Assembly (NCBI RefSeq): GCF_052324685.1
Contig: NC_135212.1
Location: forward strand, 8,618,778 to 8,682,777
Length of the DNA: 64,000 nt
Reading direction: 5' to 3'
Source of the DNA: Brachyhypopomus gauderio
Lineage: Eukaryota; Chordata; Actinopteri; Gymnotiformes; Hypopomidae
In this document: positions 23,635 through 34,060 of the stretch, one piece after another
How positions within the stretch are numbered: the first letter of the stretch is position 1
Layout of the letters: each line of letters opens with the position of its first letter
The notes under the pieces: model-generated
The model's input: only the letters and a program-made list of their open reading frames with translations
What the model was told of the DNA's origin: nothing
Databases searched by the model: none
Made by a program: the position numbers and the translations under genes

Positions 23635-23800
23635 AAGTAAACAGGTTCAAGTCCAATTCAAGTCCCAAGTTATTGGTGTAAAAGTCCAAGTCAAGTCTAA
23701 GTCTCTGAATATTTTTTCAAGTCAAGTCAAAAGTCTTAATATTAATGACTCGAGTCTGACTCGAGTCCAAGTCATGTGACTAGAGTCCCCACCTCTGGTC
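23635..23800. repeat. Dispersed repeat rich in 'agtccaagtc'
   Basis: Runs of caagtcaagtc-type words end in gactcgagtccaagtcatgtgactagagtcccc acctctg, a pattern common at ends of nonautonomous fish DNA transposons. The partner end is not identified. Confidence 0.45.
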
Positions 23801-23824
23801 TGGACTTTTCTAGCACCTGCTGAA

Positions 23825-24005
23825 TTGTAATAGACAGAGTTGTATAGTAACAAAGTAGAACTAATTCACTACTGTACTTAAGTACTAAAATGCTGTATCT
23901 GTACTTTACTGGAGTATTATTTTTTCTCCTACTTCCACTTTTACTTCACTACATATTTTGCATCAGTTTAATACTTTGACTCCGATACATTTTTTACGTG
24001 CTATA
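23825..24005. repeat. Dispersed repeat with tacttaagta motif
   Basis: agttgtatagtaacaaag leads into tactgtacttaagtactaaaatg and then 'tactt' words. It is related to 28070-28310, which lies in inverted orientation (tactaaagtatgggtctc near its end), so the two could be ends of one larger, rearranged element. Confidence 0.45.
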
Positions 24006-24007
24006 TA

Positions 24008-24120
24008 GTTACTCGCAGGGCCGGAGTGGGCCCCTTTTTCAGTCCGGGAGTTTCATGCCCAAATCTGGCCCAAAATTATTTTTCCCTCCCAATTTTTCCC
24101 TATATGTGAGGTAATCATCA
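24008..24120. mobile_element. hAT-type transposon end, left side only
   Basis: Starts cagggccggagtgggcccct, a terminal sequence typical of a fish hAT family. It continues with agtccgggagtttcatgccc. No matching right end or transposase was found. Confidence 0.4.
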
Positions 24121-25210
24121 AACACTGCATTTGCACTTTGCACAATAAACACACTATTGGAAAGCTTAATGCCTGATTTATTAAAATACAGAATAGTGAA
24201 CAAAAAAAATCAAAGACTCCAGGCAGACTCAGGTGCAGGGTGAGGGTGCTATCTAGTTGCAGGCTCCATTGAATCCCCTATGGTTCTTTGGCTTAAAGAG
24301 AGAGGAGAAAAAGACAGGAGAAAATGATTATTATGAGTATTGATGTGATATGAATTTGAATTTGTTGCACATCCTTGGTTGTTTTTTATACGTGTAATGA
24401 GTGTATACATATCCAGTAAATGTTCTCTAATACTGTGTATTCACCCACTATGGGATATGTATATGAGTAGACAAAACTGAGTTGTCATGTATCAGGAGTA
24501 AACTCACATCACTCTGCAGGCACATTTTGAAGCAGACCAGTTCATCAAAACCAAACAGGGCAAGACTAGGCTGAGAGCAGATGCTGTTCCCACCATTTTT
24601 GTGCATCGCCACGCACTCAGAAAGAGGAAGCCCCCTGCACCACTGGACCTGTAAAGACAGGGCCCATAGCTGCTGATCACAGCTATAGTGTTAAGAGGTG
24701 ACACAGGTATAATAAGTATGAACTCCTAATAATTATATTATTTCTTTAAGTGATAGAATATTAAATCACACTAAATAGTATATGTCTTTTATATCCAGCA
24801 GTTTCAAAAACTGAGGAAATACGTTAATAAAATAAAATAAAAATAAATGGATATCCTCATTTCACCTCCTCGACCCAACACACTCTACAATCACACATAT
24901 AAAAATGTTATATTTAACCAGTACTTAGCTACCCTGCAATAACATCGCGTTTAGGTGAAATGGCATTAAGAGAGGAATTTACAATTAATAGGCTGTCAGT
25001 CGTTAATGTGAAATCTTGCTAACCGTATTCGCTTTGTCTTAGCATAGATTTAGTTCCGGCCTCCTGGGGAACACTGGGGGCGTCTACGGGCGGCGGCCAC
25101 GGGCGGCGGTGTCACCGTCGCCTCTGAGGTCGGCGTCCTGGGGAGCTGGCACGGCGTCCTGGTCGGTGTCCTGGTCGGCGTCCTGGGCAGCCGGCGCGGC
25201 GTTCTGGGGA

Positions 25211-25334
25211 GCCATTATCTGCCTTTAGCATTTCTTTACTTCCGTTTTTTTTTTTGTCTTTTTAATTTGATTGGTTGTGCTGCAGCTCATGCACACACAC
25301 ACGTACAGAGTGTGGAAAAGCAGAGGACCGGTCT
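25211..25334 (+). repeat. 124-bp direct repeat, copy B
   Basis: Second copy of the sequence at 23424-23547. Its right edge (ccggtct) abuts the minisatellite that starts within the next few bases. Confidence 0.9.
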
Positions 25335-25335
25335 A

Positions 25336-25600
25336 ACCCCGAACCGCTAGCATCTAGCCCCGATCCGCTAGCATCTAGCCCCGATCCGCTAGCATCTAGC
25401 CCCGATCCGCTAGCATCTAGCCCCGAACCGCTAGCATCTAGCTCCGAACCGCTAGCATCTAGCCCCGATCCGCTAGCATCTAGCTCATCTAGCTCTGATA
25501 TGCTAGCATCTAGCTCATCTAGCTCTGATACGCTAGCATCTAGCTCATCTAGCCCCGAACCACTAGCATCTAGCTCTGATACGCTAGCATCTAGCTCATC
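25336..25600. repeat. Minisatellite, 11 units of 21 or 30 bp, open on both strands
   Basis: The core unit is ccgctagcatctagccccgat (21 bp). Later units carry an extra ctcatctag, making 30 bp. Because both lengths are multiples of three, frames stay open on both strands: plus strand 25275-25637 (120 aa, SPDPLAS repeats) and minus strand 25262-25705 (147 aa, LDASGSG repeats). Neither has any non-repeat domain or convincing splice sites, so I treat it as DNA repeat rather than a gene. Confidence 0.85.
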
Positions 25601-25742
25601 CATCACTTTGCTGTCGACTATATTGGACACTGAATAAACAACAACACTTAATAACTTGGTGTGTGTCATGAACTTGACCGATACTGATGTAAACCAAACA
25701 ATCAATAGCTGACGTTACTCGGCTTGCTAATCTAGCTAGATA

Positions 25743-27137
25743 TTGTTAACTAAAGCTGTCAGTATCATTCATAATATTATAATATATATCATAATAATAT
25801 GGACTGTTTTACCACTCCGTAGTATGACTAATGGAACTAGCTATACGTTACCCACACAGCACAGGAAGCCCAGCAAGCGATGTCACGCCTCTTCCCCTGC
25901 CCAGCACCGCAAGACCACAGCGACCCCTGAGATGATGCAGCAGGACCCTGTCTGTGCGCTCATGCTGCGTCAGGCTCAGGCGTCCTCCACCGCGGAGATG
26001 GCGGTGTATTTCCGTGAGAACGCGGAACGAATGTGGCGAGAGCGACACCCCTCGCCTTCCCGGGACCTCTCACCTCTATGGGTAGGTGCCGTGGAGATAT
26101 GCGCCACCGAGAAAACCCCGGAAGGCGAGTTCTCAGAAGAGGGCTCGGAAGGCGAGGATGAGGAAGAGGAAGGCGAAGAGGAAGACCAGGCTCCCTCGGT
26201 TTGTTCCGCCCCCGCCATATACTACGGTGAGGGTGAAGAGGGAGAAGACGCCTACCCTCCGTCGATATGCGACGCCTCCACTGTGAACTATGGTGAGGAA
26301 GAGGAGGTGGATTACCCTCCGTCGGTTTGCGACGCCTCCACCGTTAACTACGGTGGTGAGGAGGAGGAGTACGAAGACGATTACCCTCCGTCGGAGTACT
26401 CCGCATCGGCTGTAGGCTACGGTGAGGAGGAGGGGGAGTACGAAGATTACCCTCCGTCGGAGTACTCCGCACCTGCCGTAGGTTACGGTGAGGAAGAGGA
26501 GGAGTACGAAGAGGAAGATCGTCCTCCGTCCGTGCACTCAGGCGTCTCGGAGTGCACGGACAGCGAACTCTACTCAGAGGACGAGGGCAGTCCGCCCCCC
26601 TCTGAGTGTTCTGCTGGGACTGTGAAGGGGAGGTGGACCCCGTCCTCAGATCGCTCCGGAGGAGAGAGGATGGACTGCTCCCGGGGTGGCAGCCCGGAGC
26701 AGCCCATGAGTTGGAGCCGGGACAGCGAGGCGACCGAGATGGAGGTGGAAGAGCCCACAGTCGACTCCAGAGGACGGTCGCGGAGCGAGACGGGCGTACC
26801 ATACGGCCAGCTGGGGGGAGAGAACGCCCGCCGCGCTGCACCCGGCGCGTCCGCCCGCCGCGCTGCACCCGGCGCAGCAAAGCCTGGAGGAGGACCGTTC
26901 GCTGCAGCACCTGCAGCTCCCGATCTCTCTCCCCTTATCGCTCTACTCCTGGCGCGTAGTCTGGCGCCTGTTTCGTGTGTGTCTGTCCCAGTGTTCGTGA
27001 GTCTGCCCGTATGTGTACCGAACCCCTTTTTCCCGTTTGTTCCTCTGTGTGTAAGTCTTCCTGTTTGTGTGTTTGTGTCCGTCCAGTTAAACGTGTCTAA
27101 CGTGTTTTCCCCGGTCTTCCCAGGGAGGGTGTTCTAA
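25743..27137 (+). CDS. Acidic tandem-repeat protein of unknown function, probably transposon-borne
   Basis: An uninterrupted 464-codon frame. I do not recognise it. The first ~60 codons are AT-rich and probably not native; a likelier start is the ATG-ATG (MMQQDP) near 25930. After a short helical-looking region (VCALMLRQAQASSTAEMAVY) come five or so imperfect repeats of about 24 aa, at roughly residues 150-280. Each has PPSxxxAxxVxYG followed by a run of Glu. Then comes a Ser/Arg/Pro-rich part, an Ala-rich duplication (RRAAPGA), and a Val/Pro/Cys/Phe-rich tail. Such a tail resembles translated noncoding sequence near LTRs in fish. There is no protease, RT or integrase motif. The frame lies in GC-rich DNA unlike its surroundings, and 143 bases after it an LTR begins. 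It may be a gag-like or captured ORF of a nonautonomous retroelement, or chance coding in a repeat. Confidence 0.4.
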   Translation: MLTKAVSIIHNIIIYIIIIWTVLPLRSMTNGTSYTLPTQHRKPSKRCHASSPAQHRKTTATPEMMQQDPVCALMLRQAQASSTAEMAVYFRENAERMWRERHPSPSRDLSPLWVGAVEICATEKTPEGEFSEEGSEGEDEEEEGEEEDQAPSVCSAPAIYYGEGEEGEDAYPPSICDASTVNYGEEEEVDYPPSVCDASTVNYGGEEEEYEDDYPPSEYSASAVGYGEEEGEYEDYPPSEYSAPAVGYGEEEEEYEEEDRPPSVHSGVSECTDSELYSEDEGSPPPSECSAGTVKGRWTPSSDRSGGERMDCSRGGSPEQPMSWSRDSEATEMEVEEPTVDSRGRSRSETGVPYGQLGGENARRAAPGASARRAAPGAAKPGGGPFAAAPAAPDLSPLIALLLARSLAPVSCVSVPVFVSLPVCVPNPFFPFVPLCVSLPVCVFVSVQLNVSNVFSPVFPGRVF

Positions 27138-27279
27138 GCTGTTGGTGGCGGACTCTCCACCGAGGGCGGTCATCTCCCAGACGCAGGACTGGGTGCTTCG
27201 GATCCGCCCATCGACGTGGGTTCGGGGCACTCGGTCCTGTTGGCACCCCGGGACGGGTAGTGCCCTTGGTGGGGGCGTC

Positions 27280-27619
27280 TGTCATGCTACGGTCCCCGAA
27301 TCCTTCCTTTGGGGCGTGTGTTAACATTGTCTGCGTCTATTCGTCTGCGTCAGTGTCTCTCTGTGGGTGCGGGTGCGTCTTGTCATTATCCGTCTCACCT
27401 GTGGCTCGTCTCGTCATCACGTGGGGTTGATGTGGTCTGTCTATTTAATGTGCGTTCGCGCAGTGTCTTGTGCTCGTCATTGTCTAAAGTCTACACGTTT
27501 CAGTGTGAGTGTTCCATGTTTTACGTGCGCTGTATTGCGCAATAGTTGTAGTCAATAAACGTGACGTTTGCTAAAGCAAGGATCTGTGTCTCGTCCTTCG
27601 CCTCGCACCCAGCGTCACA
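27280..27619 (+). mobile_element. LTR, 340 bp, 3' of the acidic-repeat ORF
   Basis: Begins TGTCATGC and ends GTCACA (TG…CA). A G-rich polypurine-like tract (ggtgggggcg) sits immediately upstream. A TATA-like tatttaat (27442) is followed by AATAAA at 27554-27559, in sense orientation. These are the parts expected of a 3' LTR. No matching 5' LTR was found in the window, so the element is truncated or rearranged. Confidence 0.6.
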
Positions 27620-27894
27620 AGTAGCCATTATAATCTCTGTAGATGCTGACTATCCTGTAGCGTGTTCAACTCCGCTCATTTGGATTGTACAACTGCAGGG
27701 TGTGATTTATTAATGTGTAGTAAGGAAGATGCCTATTGTTAATGCGCACACATCATTTAAAAATATTTATTAACAGAAATTATGATGATTTTATTTGACA
27801 AAAGGCTGTATATAACGAAAACAAAGACATTTCATATAACAGTTGAAAATATAACAACTAATGCTTAGCAGCATCCTTGGGCACCCCCTTGCAG

Positions 27895-27995
27895 TTAGAA
27901 TGGTACATTCGACTATGACGTTCATAGTCGACTAGGGGGTATAGTCGACTATAGTCGAATCAGCGACTATTGCAGATCACCCCTATACAGAACAC
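27895..27995. repeat. Dispersed repeat rich in 'tagtcgacta'
   Basis: Part-palindromic words (gttcatagtcgactaggggg, then atagtcgactatagtcgaat, agcgactattgc) suggest one end of a nonautonomous DNA transposon. The partner end is not identified. Confidence 0.35.
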
Positions 27996-28069
27996 TTGTA
28001 TTTGTGGTCTTTGACATCTTTGATTTGTAAGAGATATATAAAAACAATTGATAATCAAACTTTGACGGC

Positions 28070-28310
28070 TTTCTTTAATTATTTCAAAACACAATACTTG
28101 TACTTTTTACTTTCAGTACTTGAGTAATACATTTTTTGAATAAACTACTTGCAATAGGTTAAGTACAAAAATGCTGAATACTTCTGTACTTCTACTTAAG
28201 TAAAGTTTTTAAAAAACACTTCAACTTCTACTCAAGTCAGTTTTTTGATAGAGTACTTGTACTTTTACTAAAGTATGGGTCTCTAATACTTTATACAACA
28301 CTGGTAATTG
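28070..28310. repeat. Dispersed repeat with 'gtacttttac' motif
   Basis: Long series of tacttgtactttt/tactcaagt words ending actttatacaacactgg. Inverted with respect to 23825-24005. Typical of hAT-derived fish repeats. Confidence 0.45.
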
Positions 28311-29084
28311 AAGGGTGCTTAGTTTTAATGAGAATGCATGTTGATGTGTTTCCATCTTTGGTGGCGCAGATCTTACACACTGACTCATATAGGTTTGCAT
28401 ATAACCAGTTCGACTGACTCACAACTAACACTCTTCGCCATTGTGGCTTTTCCCCTCTATATTAGTGAACACCGCCACTCCACAACCAATCAGTGAGCTC
28501 CAACTGCTGACCCCTCCCACAGATCTTTTTAATGAACGCGCAAAATGTTTTAAATGCACCATTTTTCAAAGTGCAGATTTGGCATGTTGCGTCACGTGGT
28601 TAATATACAGTACTGCCACAATTTTACAATACTGTCATCACACTGCCTAATCCTAGTAGGTGCTAGTATTAGCTTATCTCAGCAATTCAAGATATATATT
28701 AAAACACATATGCTCCTCTGTTCATTGCACTTTTGAAAAAATAACAATGTTGCAGCAGGCAAATTGCACTGATTTACTCCGGTGGTAGTTGTTCTTTATT
28801 TTTAAAATTTATTATAAAAAATATTTAAAAGTTGTTCTCTGCACTACTTTATGTAAAATACTATTTTTTGTGCAATACCATTATATTTATTTCTTGTTAT
28901 ATGGTAATATTTATAATTCATTTGCTTTTTATGTGTTTCTTTAATACTGATACAATCAACGCGATGATTGATGATGCAGGGGGCACCAACCAAAATCTCG
29001 CCTAAGGGCACCACATTGGTCAGGGCCGTCTGGTGTGGAACAACCCATTACATGGGTTACATTACATCAATTACATTACATAAA

Positions 29085-30412
29085 TTTTAATCCTTCTGAA
29101 CATCAGTGCTGCCTTCGATACCATCGATCATGGTGTCTTATTGGAAAGATTACATTTATGGGCCGGAATTTCTGGGACAGCTCTAAAATGGTTTAATTCT
29201 TACCTATCTAACAGGTCATTTGTGGTGTCTGTTGGTGACAAGTGGTCTGTCCCTGCGTCTCTCAGCAGTGGCGTGTCTCAGGGGTCTATTTTAGCTCCGC
29301 TTTTATTCTCTTTATATATGCTACCGTTAGGGGACCTTATCCAAAGTTTTAATGTTTCCTTCCACTTTTACGCTGATGACACTCAGATTTATCTATCTGT
29401 CAAACGGAAGGACGCTGGAAGTGTGTCACATCTTACAAACTGCCTGGCAGCCATTAAAAATTGGATGTCCCAAAACTTTCTTAAATTAAATGATGAAAAG
29501 ACGGAGGTCCTTATTGTGGGCACTGAGGAAATGCGTACAAAGATACAATCAGATCTTAATTATGCTGATTTAAAGGCTAAATCCTTTATGAAAAATCTTG
29601 GGGTGACTTTTGACTCTCAACTTAATTTCTCAGTGCACATAAAGAAGCTCCTACAAACTTGCTTTTTTCAGCTGAGAAATATTAGTAAAGTTAGAAATAT
29701 TTTGCCATACCCAGAAGTTGAGAAAATCATCCATGCCTTTATTGCCACCCGGTTGGACTATTGCAATGCGCTATTTACGTGTCTAAGTCAGAGAGAGGTA
29801 GCCCGTCTCCAACTGGTTCAAAATGCAGCTGCCCGTCTTCTCACTAGGACGAAACGCAATGAACACATCACTGGCTTCTCTTCACTGGCTACCAATAAGC
29901 TATAGAATCAATTTAAAAAATTTATTGCTTGCATATCAGGCTGTCCATAAGGAGGCCCCAGCCTATATCTCAGAGTTACTATGTCCTCTTACTAGTGAGA
30001 GAACTTTGAGGTCCTCAAATCAGGGACTCTTATCAGTCTCGTGTACAAATCTGGCAACAAAGGGGGACCAGGCATTTGCAGTGTATGCCCCAAAACTATT
30101 GAACAATCTCCCCGCAGATATTAGACTCTCTGAGTCAATTCAGGTTTTTAAAAAATGTTTAAAAACACATTTTTACTCTCTGGCATTTAATAGTTGTTGA
30201 TCAGGGTGTATTTATAATCGGTGTGTATTTGTGTATTTGATAATTTTATTTTATTGTGTGTTATTTTAAATTTTTATCTTTTATCTATTTAAGAGTATAA
30301 TTGTAGCTTTCTATCTACTACATTGTATGTTGTGTAATGTTTGTAAAGCACTTTGTGATTCACCTCTAGATAAGTGCTATATAAGTAAAGCTTTACCTTA
30401 GCTTTACCTTAC
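29085..30412 (+). mobile_element. L2-type LINE, 5'-truncated and frameshifted
   Basis: The reverse transcriptase region starts inside the palm (ISAAFDTIDHGVLLERL). It continues with GVSQGSILAPLLFSLY and the catalytic YADDTQIYLS box, then WMSQNFLKLNDEKTEVL, LGVTFDSQLNF and LDYCNALF. Open reading at 29141-29905 breaks near 29875; the same protein resumes in another frame (LHWLPISYRINLKNLLLAYQ) through 30200. The C-terminal words NLPADIR and FKKCLKTHFY are typical of fish L2. The 3' end carries a short tail with repeated agctttacctt units near 30400. No 5' UTR, endonuclease or N-terminal RT remains, so the copy is dead. Confidence 0.9.
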
Positions 30413-30714
30413 ATGCTGAATAATCAGATATTAATCCAAAATACAATGTGATGTGACCATTGAAAGCGCAAATTTCCTCTAACTTCCCATTCAGTTGATG
30501 GGGGGGAAAAGATTGATAAAAAGCTCTATAAGGACATTGCATTTAAACTTTAGGAACCTTAAAACACGTTTAATCACTCTCTGAAGAGTGTATTACATTG
30601 TTGAAAAAAACATTTACAAAGTCACTGGAAAGTTCCTTCTGTCAGGTTCATTTTCTTCCATCTGCACTTTCTTCAGTCTTATCCATACTTGACAGGTAGA
30701 CCAAATTATGTGGC

Positions 30715-30720
30715 TTTATT
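30715..30720 (-). terminator. nat10: Poly(A) signal AATAAA, nat10
   Basis: Reverse-strand caaataaagcc 122 bases past the nat10 stop codon, giving a short 3' UTR. Two long A-runs on the plus strand (30769-30785 and 30797-30812) lie between the stop codon and this signal. Confidence 0.5.
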
Positions 30721-30841
30721 TGTTTTATTATTGCCATTAATATGAATGACACAATTTGGTGCAACTTAAAAAAAAAAAAAAAAAAGGTATAGGTAAAAAA
30801 AAAAAAAAAAAGTTCAAAGCCATTTTTTTTAAAACAGTAGG

Positions 30842-33800
30842 TTATACTTTCTTTCCAAATTTGCCCTTTTTCTCTTTATGTTTCTTCAGCTTCTTGCCTT
30901 GCTGTTGCTCAGTCTTGTTTACACCCTCCCATTTTCTTTTCTTGTCACTAAAAGGTGCAATACATAAAAAAAGACAAACACAAACGTTCTTGTGACAGAT
31001 CCAACACTTCTATTACCATACGCAGCCCTGCCATGACCCCGCTGGGTGTGTGCGGAGGTCATTCGCTTACCTCTTTATGCTCACAATAGCCGTGTGAGCT
31101 CCCTTCTTCAGCACCTGGTCCCATTCCTCATCATTTCCTCGGATCATGTACCTGTACAGAGTAACGGTTATAACAAACCCAACTCAACAGTGGCCATTGC
31201 TTATGCCATTTCATTTCAGCCTCATATTGCTCTTGCGAAAGCCAGGTGAATAACTTGGGACTAGAACAACTGTACTGTGAGAGGGATTATGTCAGCACCA
31301 CTACTACAAGAAAATCTGGCAGTTGTATAACCTGTCTGTGTCGTAGGACAACAGCTCTGGGAGCCTAAAATAAATCCTAAACACTTATATGTTGTTCTCT
31401 CTACTGTTTGGCCTGAAAATGTGAACAGGACTGAGCTAAAGCAATTTTGAGAAGGCCCTGGTTACTGAAGGTGAAAAGCTCATAGAATGGATAAATCTTG
31501 GCTAGAATCTTGGCTAGACTCGTCCTGTAGGAACAATAAGGTAAAACCCAGTATGCGTCCTCTCGCTTTAGCACATACTGGGAAAGATCCATGTCCTTAA
31601 TCTTCTCCATGTCCTTCTTGTGTTTATCTTTGAATTCTTCGGCTGCCTCATCCTGACATTAAAGAAAGAGGATTCATAGTCAAAATATTAGTACCAACTT
31701 AGTTACTCTGGCTTAAAACCAATAAATATTTCAGGTTTCCAAACAGTAGAGAAGTAGATTTTTCTCCCAGATCATTTATTTTCTGAAATGTCGGAGTTGT
31801 TTTTGAAGCTCCATAAGAGATCCATACCAGATCTTCGTGCAGTGACCGAGCTGTTGGTTCCATGGTAACGTCTTTCAAAGCAGCCATGTCTGCCTCGATG
31901 GCCTTCTCCTGGAGACCGTTGAAGAACTGTAGAAGATAGGACAGGAAAGAACCACATTAAGTCTGAAAGTCAGAACAAGATGTAGAAATTCACTCATCAA
32001 CCAAAACTCTCATCCACTTTTGCTTAATCCAACCTTGAAAATCAAAACTGAAACGGAATATGATTAGCCTATAACTGGAACAAGAACTTAACCACAGATA
32101 GCACTTGTTGTCTTTGTACTTTACACTGTATGTTTATTTTTATTTGCACTTCTAGGTTTTAATTCCTGTTGTTTGAGATTGAGCCCTTGTTCATTTGCAA
32201 TACTAAGTAATGACACTGATTCCTGTAGTTTATTGGTACTCTGGTTCAAAGGTATATTGAACTCTGACCCATCTATGGTACTATCTATCATGAATTCTGT
32301 GAGCAGATGGCACTTTGTAAGTCGCTCTGGATAAGATAAAAAATAAAAACCTTGAGTCTGCTTACAGTCTATTTGCTTAACCATTTGCATAGCAGTATGC
32401 TTGGATTTGTCATTGTGTGCACATTCATACAAAATTGTTCTTGTAGGATATCATGAGGATAGCATTGGCAAAATACAGCTTCCAAATCTCTCCTCTAGCC
32501 TGAAGCGTTAATCTGTTTCTTGTTTATTAGCCACCACAGTGCGCCTAGCTAGAGTACTTCATTTATCTCAACAGGAATATGTCATGGACCAGATCTCCTT
32601 CTCCTGTTGTTTTGGTAGGTTTTGATCTCACCTGTACCACCTTGCGGACGAGCCGGTTGAACAGGCCCATGAGCTGAGAACTGGGCAGCTCGATTTCCTT
32701 TTCCAGGTCATCTACAGATTTGTGCTGCAGCCCAAGTCCCAAAAGCAAATACTACAACAAACAGGAAGGATGAGTCAAACCTCAGAAGCCTGTCCAGAAA
32801 CGCGTGCACACACACACACACACACACAGGCAGAAAAACACAGGCACACACTCACAGACTGAGCGACAGAAAGTGAGATGGAGCCCAGCTGTTTGAGGAA
32901 GAACATCTGGGCCACGGCAGGGACCATGTCAATGATGAGGTGGTAGTCCACCATGTTCCTGGAGTACATCTCCAAACGTTTCAGGTCGTATGGGGTGAAC
33001 CGGGCAGCTAAGTCTGAACTGGAGAGCACTGAGGGGAGAATGAATCAGAGTTATCCTCAAGGGCCAAAACACCTTTAAATGAACAGAGGGAGGTACAAGG
33101 TCCCGTACGTGTTGGGCTGTCGTCCTTGACGGCCCTGTTCTGCAGGATGTTCAGCGCCAACGTTGGGCTAAAGCTGCTGAACTGGTAGGAGAGCAGAGAG
33201 AGGAACCTCCTACGGAAGTCTGCAGAAAAGATCATTAGATCTTTCACCTTCTCACCAACACTACCAACATAAAGTCTAATTCTAAATATCCATGTCAGAT
33301 TTCATATAATACAACTTTCATGCTTTTGGGGTGCACATATCTATGACTGGATCTGGATTATGTCATGGATCTGCCTTTAGACTAGTCTAATATCATAATA
33401 ATAATGCTGCTGTAGATGTGCACCATATTTGTCAATTATACATACACACACACACACACATAATTACTATGGTGGGGCACCTCAGTCATGGCCTCAGGGC
33501 CTAACCACCAGACCATGACTATCCCATGATGACGGGACGGTAGAGCGTCTCTACAGTTACATGAGCAGACTCACCCTTCCAGAAGGCAGGCAGCCACTGT
33601 CCTGGTCCTGCAGAATCCTCCATGTTCAGCTCTTTCAGCATGATGCAGGAGTGTTCCCCAGTCAGGTCATTCTGATGGTCACAATGCAAGTTCACGTTAA
33701 TCTCATAAGCAGTACCGCACAGACTACACACTGCACTGATTAGTTTTCATTCTCGTCTTGCTGCGTGATCAGAAAAGTGAAATACAGTAATGGCGTTATG

Positions 33801-33996
33801 TCGATGTAGGTGTGTTCGTTGTCCTTACTGGAGTTTGTCTTAAATAAACTGGAACAAAGCCTGCCTTCTTCCAGAACCTGGATGGGAGAGAATACAATAT
33901 GCAAACGATGGTGGAGTGGAACAAGCATTATAGCACAAGAATATGCATGTGTGTGTGAGTGTGTTTGTAGGGGTTTGTACTCACCTGAGCAACTGT

Positions 33997-34060
<64 letters not shown>

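Noticed and set aside
26344-26910. 188-aa minus-strand frame over the acidic-repeat ORF
   Set aside because: It is the antisense of a GC-rich, Glu/Pro-coding repeat; Arg/Pro-rich composition follows from that.
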